From positions 1,500,882 through 1,564,881 of the forward strand of contig VXAI01000013.1 in assembly GCA_013399305.1 (NCBI GenBank): 64,000 nt of DNA, in the 5' to 3' direction. Position 1 is the stretch's first letter, and each line of letters opens with the position of its first letter. This document shows, in pieces, positions 13,487-25,600 of this stretch. A program made the translations under genes and the position numbers. The stretch comes from Rostratula benghalensis. Lineage: Eukaryota > Chordata > Aves > Charadriiformes > Rostratulidae. The notes beneath the pieces were generated by a model, which made no database searches, was not told where the DNA came from, and saw nothing but the letters and a program-made list of their open reading frames with translations.

Positions 13487-14853
13487 CTCTGGGGGGGGAT
13501 ATAAGGAGCAGATACTGTTGGCATAACTGTACAGGGTTCAACCACTGTTTTCTTGGCCTTTTTTGTCTTTTTTCTGACTTTTGATGTAGACCTAGCAGTT
13601 CTGACTGATCCCTCCTTTCTACAAACACCGTTTTTGATTTCAGCTTCTCCATAAATATTTAGAGGTCTCCGCGTGCAACCTGGTGGAGTATGTACATCGC
13701 AATAGGCAGTCTTTTTTACAGAGAACGTTGTCCCACTGCCAGTTAGTTCTTTCACAGGTTCCATTTTCATATACAGACCGGCCTTTTGAGCACATGTCAC
13801 GTGGAATGCAGTATAGCAGTTTGCTTTGTGGCACTGGATGCAGGCACCAACACCTTTCTGTTTACAGAGGTAGCATGTTAACTTCCATCTGGCTGGGGGA
13901 ATGTTCCTGACACCATCAATTGGCTCAATAAAAACTGTATTGGCAAATCCAACTTCTGGAATCCACAAAGCACATACAACGTGTCCCCAACGATCATCAT
14001 CTGTCTTTTTAAAGGCACCTCCCTTGTTTGGGCACAGCACACAGTCTACAGGCCGAGAACGGGACTGCAGACAGTGTCTGCAGAGCCACTGGCCCTCAGG
14101 TATATATGGCACCCCATAGCATTCCTGATGTACTGCTAAGTTACACATATCACAAAACAGGATTACATTGCTGTTCTGACATTCACCATCCATGCATATA
14201 CAACACACCGCATCTTCATCAATTAAAGACTGATGATCACCCTGTTTTTGGTTCTCACAATAAGACTCTTTTTCAAACCTATCCATAAGGAATTCAAACA
14301 TATTTTGTGAAACAACTGACACTCCGTCACTTTTCCGCTTCTCATTTATTATCTCTAACCACGCATAATCTTCTTCATCCATGTCATACTCAACTTCGTT
14401 GTCAAGTTCTTCTGCTGACTTCTCAATGAATTTGTAATAGACTGGCGGTCTCCGAGGAGCCGAAGGGGGACTGTATTCAACAATCCGTACTTTTGGTTCT
14501 GGAAGAGGAGTTGTTGTAGCAGGTATACCATGTGAGCTCGGAAGAGCTTCATTTTTCTTTTTCACTTTGTTATTTTTATGCCGTTTGCTTCTTAGACAAA
14601 CTGGTGGTCTTTCACTATTTTCTTTATTGCTGTTGCATTCGCTCATTTCCTGGGCTGTAAGATCATCTTCTAATATAATCTCTAAAGGATCAAAGATACT
14701 GATCCTATGCAGGCGACCTTCAATTTCTATTTCAACCATTCTTTGAGCTTGAGCGTACGTCAAGGTTTCTCGTGTGGGGGAGTGCTTAATACTGCATGGG
14801 GAAGATGAATGCCTTGCTGCCGATACTCGATGACATCTTCCTTTTCTCCTCAT
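13487..14853 (-). CDS. BRD1: BRD1 (BRPF2) first coding exon: N-terminus and PHD-zinc knuckle-PHD module
   Basis: The exon encodes residues 1-455 plus two bases of an arginine codon that the exon at 1950-2106 completes. I chose the ATG at 14853-14851 (MRRKGRCHR...) because it is the conserved start of BRD1 and lies 14 nt after a splice acceptor. The longer open frame upstream runs into intron. The N-terminus holds the segment that binds MYST acetyltransferases, and the acidic enhancer-of-polycomb-like region follows. PHD1 starts at Cys217/Cys220 and closes at Cys258/Cys261, with His242 and Cys245 in the C4HC3 pattern. A zinc knuckle and an extended PHD2 start at Cys271/Cys274 and run to about residue 385. 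BRD1 is a nuclear scaffold of HBO1/MOZ-type H3 acetyltransferase complexes, and its PHD1 reads the unmodified H3 tail. No frameshift or premature stop is seen. The exon ends in a C8 homopolymer (coding strand) just before the donor. Confidence 0.98.
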
Positions 14854-14867
14854 TTGGTAATGTTTAC
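14854..14867 (-). other. BRD1: BRD1 5' UTR piece and splice acceptor of exon 2
   Basis: The minus strand reads CTAATTTTAG followed by GTAAACATTACCAA and then the BRD1 ATG. Only 14 nt of leader come from this exon, so most of the 5' UTR must come from an exon in the CpG island upstream. Confidence 0.85.
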
Positions 14868-17800
14868 CTAAAATTAGAGCAACAGTTAATATTATGAACT
14901 CCAAACATTCCCGTTAAAATACTGGTTTTGTTATAGCAAGAAAAGAACCCTTCATTTCCATAGTCTCCAACCTATCCAATTAAAAAAAAAAAAAAAGGCT
15001 GCTCACACTGTTTTGTACAAATTTAACCTAAAAATAAATAAATCTCCTAAATAACAGCTTTTCTACGTAAACACAGCTACACAAAATCCTTGATACAAAA
15101 ACCCTATAGAAAAGCTATTTGTAAGACCTCTGCATGAGAAAAACAAAATAATTCAGCAGTGCCACAGAATAAAAAAATATATATATACCTGTTACATTGT
15201 CAGAAAACCTTTAATACAGTATTTCTTAATCCTTTAAGGGTGTCTACAGTTTGAAACAGCTACAGACTATTTTCTCCCCAAAAGAAAGGACTGTGAAAGA
15301 AAATACAAGTTTTCCCCATGATTTTTTCCAGTGCAATTTGAAACAGTCACATTAACAACTCAATTACTACACCTATACTTAAAGATAGAAAAACACGCAT
15401 ACTTCCAACCATGGCAAGTATGCAGCCTGACAACCCTTTACTTTAACATAATTGTCAAGTTCATCACTTATTGTAGAAAGATTGTTCCACATACCACATA
15501 AAAGATAGCTTCTTCCCACCCAACTATGAAAAACCATGACTAGGCCAAGGACGCGTTTTGATCACAACATTTCTAATTAAAGCTGCTATACTTATGCCTT
15601 TTGACATTCTAATGTTGGGGGGTTTCTTCCTGTGAGGATTGAAAAATATTATAAACCCAACTGATAATGCCAAGTTTAAAAGTTACATCCCTCTCCTTCC
15701 TAATAAATCATTAATTAACAGCAAAATTCAACCCCAGCTACAGAAAAAGCTCTTGATCTTTAGTCACTGGTTTAAAGTATTATTAGGGCCTCACTGTTTC
15801 AATTCTGACCAATCACAAATTCTGTACTTGAAGTCAGTGTTGTGCGTTAGTTAAAATAACACAACTAGTGTTAACATGTATTGCCAAAATAGCAGAGAAA
15901 TACAGAGATCTAAACACAACTATTGTTAAAGACCAGTCTATTTCATGAAAATAGCACGGACTGGAAAAATGGCATAAGCTACTCCCTGTAACTTGCCTTC
16001 TCCTCGCTCTATGATACCATTTGCTAAAAGGTGAACCTTCAAAGTACAGAAGGAACTCTTTTTACATGAAGACAGTAATTTTACATTAACTTAAGCAGCT
16101 AGCATTGAAACTAGTTCTTTAGAGGGTCTATTCGACCTGCTCTCACAAACTGACCTTGTTTTTTCAGAGAAATTAAAAAGACGCATCTAAGCTGGTTTTA
16201 TTATTCATGCAAGAATTGTCTTGCTCAACTTACATAACTAATCCTTAACTCTTATTACTTGTTTTTATAGCACAAGCCCAAAACCAGACAACAGTCAGTG
16301 TTTAATCATGACAGAGCTCTGATCTGCTCTGTATCAACAACAGATGAACAAAAAAGGCTCCACCTCTTCAAACAAGTTTGGAATAAATATTTAATGATTT
16401 AATTCTAGAAAACAACATAGGATTAAACCATATTGATTTCTTGACTGCAGAAAAAGTTTAAACCACTAATACTGCTACAGAAGGTCCAGTAACAGGAAAC
16501 AAAGGCATAGTAATAATTCAACTGAAAGTTAAATTAAGTTAGTTCCCAGTTCCACAATTGATTCTATAATTCAGAGACCAAAGATAACACAAAGGCCGTG
16601 TTTATTATTGTGAGCAAGTAATGAGGAATTCTTCAGCTAAAACACACCAATGTGTCAATGTACATTAACCTACTACAGATCAGAAAGGTTTCATTTTATG
16701 TTGGTTTTTTTTTTTAAATCTGTCTTTAATTGAGTCACCAATCAAGAAAAAAAATAGATCATTTGCATTATGTTTACTTCATTCAATTGCAAGCCTGCCT
16801 AGATGTAAAAATCTGGAGGTTTTGTTTCTTTGTTTAATGTCCCTTCTTACATCTCACCTGATTTGCATTCCTAGCGGTTCAGGATGATACTGACTGTTTT
16901 GGACAAAATTTTGTGGGCGGGATGAGAAGTAGCTTCAGAAAGCAAAAACATGTGCAACTTGACTACACTTCACTATCAAACTTAACCCAGTACTACAGGA
17001 AAACAACCCAAAACACATTACTGCTGGTTTTCCAAGCTGTCCATCCCTCTCTGTTCCTGAGATTCTTAAGCATGGCTGCAAGGCAATAAGAACAGGAAGA
17101 AAATACTCCAAAACACAATTGTTCTTGCTTTACGATTTAGGATTACTGCTGTAGAAGTAAAATAATCTGTACAAACCAGAATGATAAAAAAACCCCAAAC
17201 CCAAACAATTGAGGTGACATCTAAGTATCTTCCCTATAATACTCAACTGTAAATAAAGCTGAATTAGGAAGAAAACTACAATCACAGTTAAATGCAGAAT
17301 GGACACCTTACAAATCCAATGCAACGAACACAGAACAGGAACTGGTAGTACTCCAGCCAAATTTAACAGAAACTTAGTGTGAGTTACTTTAAATGCTCTG
17401 GAAGCCAAAGCAATGTTTTGTTTCTCCAAAATTTTTCTGTTTGCAAATGCCCTACAAATATGCAGGAGGAAGACCAAGCTTCTGCATAGCAAATACCTGG
17501 CAATTAGTTTGCTTTTCCTAGTTAATGATCAGACATTTCTCTTCCCTTCCCCCGCCTCCCCGCCCCCACCACGTCGTATCCTGTATATCCACCGGAATGA
17601 AGACCATGGATCTAACTTTGATAAAGAGTGAACTAAGAGTCTCCATTCAGTATTAACAGAGATGCCACAGTCAACAGCAAAATGAAATTAACACACTTGG
17701 GTTAGTACTTTTTTTCCCCTCTTACTACGACTTGACGACTGCATAAGATTAAAAATAAATGTTTCCCACCGCTTCCTGTCTTGGAATCACATCAGCTGCT

Positions 17801-18130
17801 TGGGAGGAAAATCACAGCTTTCCCTCTCCACAACAAACAGGTCCATGAAGACAGCTGTTTGCGTGGAATGCATGGTATGACGGGGAAAAATACTTTTTAT
17901 CAAGGTGTAGGATAACTAAAACCAACAGGAAAAGTAGGATAGCGTGTACTTTTTTTATTACAAATTTCTTTTACAATCTCTGTCCTAGTTACCTTCCTCC
18001 TCTTCAAATAAACAGCCCTTGGTCCCTCGATCCCCTGCTCAGTGGAGAAGGACATTCCACTCTCAATGGACACTTTCATCCAAACCATTAGAAAGAGAAA
18101 GACACAGGAATGCTCTTTAGACCCAGACAA
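14868..18130 (-). other. BRD1: BRD1 first intron
   Basis: AT-rich DNA between the exon-2 acceptor and the CpG island. It has scattered poly-A/T runs (for example near 14981 and 16708) and no convincing coding exon. The 120-aa minus-strand frame at 17130-17492 has no recognisable domain and no matching splice sites. Base composition shifts sharply to GC-rich after about 18.1 kb, which marks the promoter side of the intron. Confidence 0.7.
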
Positions 18131-18131
18131 T

Positions 18132-18150
18132 GGGGGGAGGGGAGGGGGGG
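18132..18150 (+). promoter_or_regulatory. G-quadruplex-prone tract
   Basis: Three guanine runs of 6, 4 and 7 are separated by single adenines at the inner edge of the BRD1 CpG island. There are 17 guanines in 19 nt, enough for an intramolecular or two-register quadruplex on the plus strand, which is the template strand for BRD1 transcription. Function is inferred only. Confidence 0.5.
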
Positions 18151-18511
18151 ATAAGCGAACAGCGCTTACACGCATTCGGGGCGGACATCACCCACAACTT
18201 CAGCTGTGGGGCAGGAGCCAACTCCCCCTCAGCAATTCCCCCTCAGGGGGGAACCCACACAGACGGCAGCTCGGTGGGCCGGCCTGCGGACGGCTCAGCG
18301 ACGCGAGGACCCCCGGAGCCGCTCTCCCCCGAGCCGGTGGCAGGACCCCACCCCCCCACCGTTCCCAACTTCCCCCCCGGCATCCCGGCCACCGGCGCGG
18401 CTGCCGCGGCCTGCCCACGCCCACGGGCCCGCCCTCGCCGGTCCTGCGCGAACACTTCCTGCCCACGCCCAGGGAGCCTCCAGCGCGCACACACCCCTCC
18501 GCGCCGATGGT

Positions 18512-18906
18512 NNNNNNNNNNNNNNNNNNNNNNNNNNNNNNNNNNNNNNNNNNNNNNNNNNNNNNNNNNNNNNNNNNNNNNNNNNNNNNNNNNNNNNNNN
18601 NNNNNNNNNNNNNNNNNNNNNNNNNNNNNNNNNNNNNNNNNNNNNNNNNNNNNNNNNNNNNNNNNNNNNNNNNNNNNNNNNNNNNNNNNNNNNNNNNNNN
18701 NNNNNNNNNNNNNNNNNNNNNNNNNNNNNNNNNNNNNNNNNNNNNNNNNNNNNNNNNNNNNNNNNNNNNNNNNNNNNNNNNNNNNNNNNNNNNNNNNNNN
18801 NNNNNNNNNNNNNNNNNNNNNNNNNNNNNNNNNNNNNNNNNNNNNNNNNNNNNNNNNNNNNNNNNNNNNNNNNNNNNNNNNNNNNNNNNNNNNNNNNNNN
18901 NNNNNN
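18512..18906. other. Assembly gap (395 N)
   Basis: A run of N within the BRD1 CpG island. GC-rich promoter DNA commonly drops out of draft assemblies. BRD1 exon 1 or its transcription start may be hidden here. Confidence 0.99.
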
Positions 18907-19620
18907 CGCTGTGGGAGCCGCCGGAGCGCGGCTGACAGACCTCCCGCTCCGCCTCTGCGGCCGACGCTGCGGCCGGTTTAATGGCGGAGGTCCCGCCGGT
19001 GCTGCCGCCTGGCCCCGCGTCCGGCAGCCGCCGGCGGGCGAGCGGGCGCGGAGAGGGCCGCGCTGCCCGCGGCGGCGACCCGGGGCTGGGTGCGGGGCGG
19101 CGGCTGCTGCTGCTGCTGCAGCCGGGCGCGGCGCATTCGTGAGGCGGCGGCGCAGGTCGCCGTCCGGCTGCGGGCTCGGCGCTCAGCTCCCGGGGCTGAG
19201 CAGCTCCCCTCCCCCCTCGGCACAAACAATGCGGCTTCACCACAGCGCTGCGCCGACGGGGGGGCGGAGAGGGAGGGAAGGAGGCAGCGAAGGAGGGAAG
19301 GGACGTGAGGACGCCAGGCACCGCCCAGCCCCGCCGCTGCCGGGCGGGGCCTGCGCGCCGTCGCCGCCGCTCCTCCCGGCCCTCGGATGGCGGCGCGGGG
19401 CCGAGCGGCCTGGCACCAGCCGGCACGGGGCCCTGCGGCGGTCGGGCCGCGGGGGAGAGGGCGGGAAGGCGGTGGCGGCCGGGGTAGCGCCTTCCCTCCC
19501 CACAGCCGTGCCAGACCGTCCCGGCGGCAGGCAGTGCGGCCGGGCCAAGGCGCCCCCGGCCGGAACGTTTAAAGGCCTCCATGGCAGGGTGAAGGGAACG
19601 GGGGCGGGACAGGCCGCGGC

Positions 19621-22600
19621 TTGTTACAAAACCACGGCTCGAAACCAAGAGCGAGCGAGCGGTTATTTATTATTTCTCTGGGGGAAGTCCAAGCTCGAGA
19701 TTCGCACGGGGAGAATTTGCTTCAAGGTTGGCTCTTGCGCGGTCGCCGGGTCAGACAGGCGCTTGTAAGTTAACTGGTAAGAGCCTTACATTTTGACAAA
19801 GCAAAAGCAAGTTATTTCTGACTCTCCCTGCAAAGGGCACCTTTTGTTATGTATTATTTTTAGACAGCCATTACAGCCACACTCAAGATGTGGAGGATTC
19901 TACTGCAATATATTTCTGCGAGGCAGCTGCACACACATGCTCAAAAAAGACAACTTTTAGCTCACCCAGACCGAGACAAAAACTTGCCTTTGCTGATCAT
20001 ACAGAACAAGTCCTGCACATAAGGAAAAGCAAACAGTCAAGAGCAGGTATGATCCTCTTTGCCCACCTGTAATAACCCTCCCTCCCTCCCCCCCCCCAAG
20101 CTTTCTTCAAAACAACTTAGCAACTCCTGTTTACATTTTTTCTGTAGTGCTACTGTGTTTGCTTGCCTCAAACAGCAGCTACAATACAGAAAATTTATGA
20201 CTCGGAAACCAGACATAGATACACCTGTCATTACTTACTTGTAGAAAGTGATTTAAGGCCCAGAGAGCTTAAGTAACTTTGCTACGGAAATCCTGTAGAA
20301 CAGGCAAAGTACTTTCCAACTCCTTTTTCCCCCCTACATGAGGGAGCATCCAGCACACTGGTCTCTTAAAGCTATTAAAACAGGTAATATTCGTGCAATG
20401 CACTCAGTTTAGAAATAGATCTTTAGGATCAGAAAGGCCCAGTAGCTTCAATTTCCAATATTAAAAAAAAAAAAAAAAAAGGGATGTATGAACTGTAGAG
20501 GCCATCTGGTCATGTGTGTACTTGCCTGTGAGGAATTACTCTCCGGTTGTATTGCCCAAGTGATCCTACCATCAGCCTCAGAAGTCTTACAAGATGCTGA
20601 TTTAGGTTAATGTTGTTGCACTGGAATTCAGTTTGTGGCAGATACTGAGGAGGGAGCAGCATACTAAATCATATACATTAATGCACCAAGTATAAAAACG
20701 ACTAGAATTGATAAATATTGTCAAGAAGCTAATAATAAGCATAATAAAATCTCATTTATGATAGAAAACATGTTGTTTTATCGTTTAAGTGATAATCCAC
20801 ATGTGTATCTGCCCTGCAGCTGTACAAATGCTTTGTAACTGGAGACAGGTTTTCCACTGAGAGCTTGATGGTGTCCATACTCTCACATCTCTGATGCTGA
20901 AGTCAATCTGGCACTTTTCCAGCTTCTTTTTTCTGCCAGGTGGACTACAGCATTTTGTAGCTGGATATCTCTCCGATAATGCAGAGTTCTTTACTGGTAT
21001 TTGTATCATTTAACCATCTTTTTGTAGTTGAAACTCAACTTTTGTTCTCTAATAAGCTCTACTTACCTGACTTTTTCTTGGGATTTTTGTCTTCCATATT
21101 TGGTAAAAACGCTCCATCCATAAGGTGTAAGGTCTTAAACTTCAGGATGATGAAAATAAGGAAGTGGCAGTCCAAAAATGATTTTTATTAAAAAGATAGC
21201 AGCAGCAGCATTATTGATTCCCACAACCTATCAACCAAGGACTCATAGCACAGCCTGAGTCAATCACAATGGTGTGCTATGGTATCAGGACCTGATCTCC
21301 TAACAGATTTGAAATGAAAAGCCTCTGATCCACTTTAGCCTAATGCAAAAAGGCCTCCTGTTCCTCAGATTCTCCAGAGAATTTGAAAGAACCGCTGAGC
21401 TTTGTCTCCTGGTGCCCATGCTGAAGATGATGTCTCCACCTCAAACTATTAATGTGCAGGCAGGGTTCATCAGCGTTCTTGATCCTCTGAGCTGTTCTCA
21501 GTAAGGTGTGAGAATTTTTTGCTACGGACCATCCAGGCGCTGGCAGGGAACGCACGTCATGGCTTGAATCGGTACTTCAGAGGAACAGCAGAGACCAGGG
21601 CAGGCCCAACACACAGTTCAGCATTCAGAGCCTTACACTTGCGACTCATCTCTCCTTGACCTCATGACAAGCTACCAGATCAGAGTCCTCAACCCCTCCA
21701 TGTTAAATATTAGTATGTTACCCCAGATGATTTCAAAATGCAACAGTATGTAGTATTAACTGGGGCATTGTATGCACCAGTCCTCAGTACACGCTTCTAT
21801 AATCTCAAAGATCTGTTTCCTTTGCCTTTTTCTCATCTCACAGGTGAGACTTGGTGCCTCAAAATAGCATTCTTTCTATTTTTGTACACAGAGGAAGCAA
21901 TTCTAATAAGGTACCATACAATTTCAAGTAAACAAGTAAATGGTTCTGTGAACCAGAGTTTGATGGCAACAGGATCCTCACCACATTTTTGGCACTAACT
22001 TAACATGTGCATGGGGCTTCAGTCCCCAGGTCCATCAGATGCTTCACACCCCTATTTGGCAGCATCAGGTTTTTATTCAACTTGCCACTGCTGGCTCAGA
22101 CTTCAACAGAAGGAATACCTTCTGCCTGCCAGCTTTCACCTGCACTATTTCTCAAATTCTCAACAGAAACATTTCAAGGAAGGATCCCAGAAGCGAACAC
22201 AAATGCTATTTATCTGTTTTGGCATCCTCCTCTTTCCTTGCAGAATCAAATTTCATGAGACATTTCTATGTTGCTAAAGTGCATCACCTACATAGTATCA
22301 TCTTTGTTTTTTCAGATTAATCAAGATAACTGAGACTTGCCACAGCACTTAAATATTGGCTGTGGTGCTGATCTTCCCTGGATAGAACTCTGGTTCCCTG
22401 TCCCTATCTGAACAGCTGGCTGGTGAAGGGACAAGCAAGAGGCAGAACCCACTCCACACGTTCTTTAGAACCTGCAAGAATCTTCCCATTTCAAGACAGG
22501 TTTTGGACTACCATAACATGAGTGTTTGGGTCTTCTTCCTATCCCAGTGATGAATCTGCCTACCCTTGCTAAGTCATGTGATGCCTCTGTATGATCCCTC

Positions 22601-25600
22601 AAGCCAATCTATCTCTATGAAGTTTTCAAGTCCGGCTTCCCCACTTCAGAGCTAGCTACGCATGATTAATATTCCCCACCAAGAATAAGGTGCCCTAAGA
22701 TACAACATCACTGTGGTCCTCACATCCTGCAAGGGGATACTTTTTGATCTCACTTACCTCATCAGTCGTGGCACATGGCACTGGCAAAGTGCTCGCAGGC
22801 GTGACTGTGCGTGGATGGTTGTTCTCAAAAGAAAGGTTGTTCCCCAACCTCACAGGAGCCGGAACAGCATGTACTGTGGAAAAGATGCTGCAAACCTATC
22901 AAAAAGCACATTACAGCAGTGCACTGATGAACAAAATCACAACCATTTATCTTCATTCTGTGAGGTGGTATAAGGTCCCTCCACCTCTTCTGGCTGATTT
23001 TTGCAAATGACTATATTTAAATACAATTCCACATAGTGCTGATCCATCCCCTAATTATCACTGCTACTTTGCAAAAAGGCTGACTTCTTTTCCGTACCAG
23101 ACTGAGTGGGATATATCATCCCAAGTCCTAGATTACCATTCCAGAACAGAGATCAACCTTTTGGCTTCAAATATGGAAGAAAAAATGTTGATCCTTTTTA
23201 CCCCTAAGTGTTTACTAAATATCTTTCTATTTCCTGGTTAGGAAGAATTATGTGCATTTTCCTTTTCATTCCTCTGATCCTGACATTTTAGCCATATAGT
23301 AACAAAAGGGTGAGTAAAGACAAAATAATATTGGTGTTCATCGATATTCACCAACTCCTGGTGTTCCAGCAACTGAAATCAAAGTTTTTTGTGTTTTTTT
23401 TTTGGCCTCACTATCTATTACTTGCTGCACATACCATCTTTCTCATCAAAGTGGTTATTTATAGAAGTGGCAAGACGACCCTTTAGATCTCCAGAACATT
23501 CATGTTGATCCAAACGAACAGCTTTCACCAAAATACGAGTTTGAAAGGAGACCAGAGGCTGTGTCAATGCCTTTTATGGTGCCGATACAGACAGAGCCCT
23601 TTTATCATCAGAGCTCCAACCAGAACTCAAGCTACATCCATGTGCTGCCTAAGAAATACCTCTGTGAGCTCCATCTGCTAAGCAGTCCTATGGAATGTTA
23701 TCTATAGATAATAGTGAAAGACCATTTGACAGAGTGGTCTTTAAGCTGTACAGCCACAATGCAAAGGCCCTTACCCCATTTCCATTTAAGCATTTGTGGG
23801 AACTACTGCTTGGAGTCACCTCCTGCAAGAAGAGGCATGTAGACTGTCAATTGCAGCCAGAAAGATACCTTAAGAGATACTCAATTGACAGGGAAACCTA
23901 CTTCCTGCCTTCCTTACCCTTCTGCTATCCAGCTTGAATCCTTTAATGTCATGTACCTTTGGGATTTTGCAGCTGTTAGACCCTCTCTACCATATGTATT
24001 GGGGGAAGGTGGAGCTTGAGCTCACCCTTAAGGAGACTGCAAAGAAAAAACTCACTTTGGTATTAGAATATACACGAAACCATATATAAATGGCACTTAA
24101 AAAAAGTTACAAATTAGAAAACACCGCACCTAAGGGCAAAGTTTGCCCATCTACTCACTTGTAGGTCTTCTAAATAGCAAATCTACTGGAGGCTATTTTA
24201 TTAAGCACAAACCTTTGGAGCAGACTTATTTGCACTCTTATGCATAATGATATTGTTGTTTATAAAAGAGCAGACAGAGACATAAACAAAGGAATAGTAT
24301 TTCACTTCTCTTCTGTCATTGCCTCTTTGGCATTAATTATTCAATTCCTAGTGTTTACAGTTTGGCACCTTTGTTATGTTCTGCATAGTAACTCCATTTG
24401 CAAAGATCTTTATGGGAAGCTATTCCTGCCAAATGGTAACTGCCATCAGAATAACTCTCATAAACAAGTCACCAGTTTTCTGTTTAGCTCCAAGAACTGC
24501 CTCCCTGCATGATCACATGAAAACGACTGCCAGAGCAAGGCGGGCAGCAGGAAAGTAAATCCAGGGTTTGGGAGTGCCCATTGAGCATCCCTAGCTTTTA
24601 CACATCAAGAGCAGCTGCAGGTTTAGAATCAGAGTGTCTGTCATTCATATAGAATAACTAACTGAGCCAAGTTCTGGGCGGCAAAGATACCATGTCAGCG
24701 GTAATGGGTCAGAATCAAAAAGCAAAACCATAATTGCTATGTGAAGAGTTCTAAAAATATCATACTTGCATGGCAAAGAATGGCAAAACATTGTGGCTAG
24801 ACAATGTACATTGGATTTTGACTTTTTTTTTTTTTGCAAGACATGCTAAGGAAACCTCAGTAGCAGAGAAGGACAGAATTTAGAGAAAGTTAAGGCAATA
24901 AAAAAAAGCATCTATTTGAACTGAAAAATTGTCAAAGGCAGGCACTGAAAACAAAGTGCTCACCACACAAATATCTGATACACAATGTATTTCTCAAATG
25001 AAGCACAATTTTCACTACTGTTATTTCTATTTTCTCCCTGTGGTTGTTTTCCTCATCAGGTTTGGATTTCAGAAGATACCCAAGTTCACGCTAAACAAAG
25101 TAACTGCTTCAGTAGTGTAACCCATGTAAACAATATTACAGCAAACACATTATTACTTGCTCTCGTAGCCCTTTCCAGCTTCCTGATTCTGTACTCTGTG
25201 CTGGACAGCCTTCATCCAAGCAATGAGGAATTTCTCCCTGGCTTCATAAAGTTGAATAATATACCAAAATTATTTTATTTCTTAAAACCCTTAGGATGAC
25301 TTCTTTATTCTCAGTTCCTTGCTGTCAATATCAAAACTTGCAAGCGTAATATGTGATGGAGTATAATCTCTGAGTGAAGTTGTAATTCTTAGTTTCTTGG
25401 AGATATGCATTTATGAGTGTCCTAACTATCTCCAATGTTTACAATGAGTTAATACTTTAGCCTTATTATAATTAAGTTAAAATTCAATCAGCAGTGAGAC
25501 ACAAATCCAGTCTTAATTACTTTACTACCTCTTCCTCATTCAGTCTAGAGGACAAACCTGGTCTGCAGATTACTAAAATGGTATGCAATGGAGAAAGCTT

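Larger units (their letters stand above)
18131..19620 (-). promoter_or_regulatory. BRD1: CpG island and promoter region of BRD1
   Basis: A dense GC- and CpG-rich block lies directly upstream of BRD1 and is interrupted by 395 N. CpG-island promoters are normal for BRD1-type housekeeping chromatin genes, and exon 2 carries only 14 nt of leader, so a noncoding exon 1 is expected here. A usable minus-strand donor is ATGCGT|GTAAGCGC, with exon end at 18170, but the real exon 1 boundary could lie inside the N gap. Long open frames across this block in several phases are artefacts of GC-richness and of reading through N. Confidence 0.8.

Noticed and set aside
14854..14904. Longer BRD1 N-terminus starting at 14904
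   Set aside because: This stretch lies upstream of a splice acceptor ending at 14868 and is intron. The conserved BRD1 start is the ATG at 14853.
18200..19768. Open frames of 280-520 codons on both strands across the BRD1 CpG island
   Set aside because: They read through 395 N, which are scored as open, and through GC-rich DNA poor in stop codons. The products are Pro/Arg/Ala-rich with no domain.
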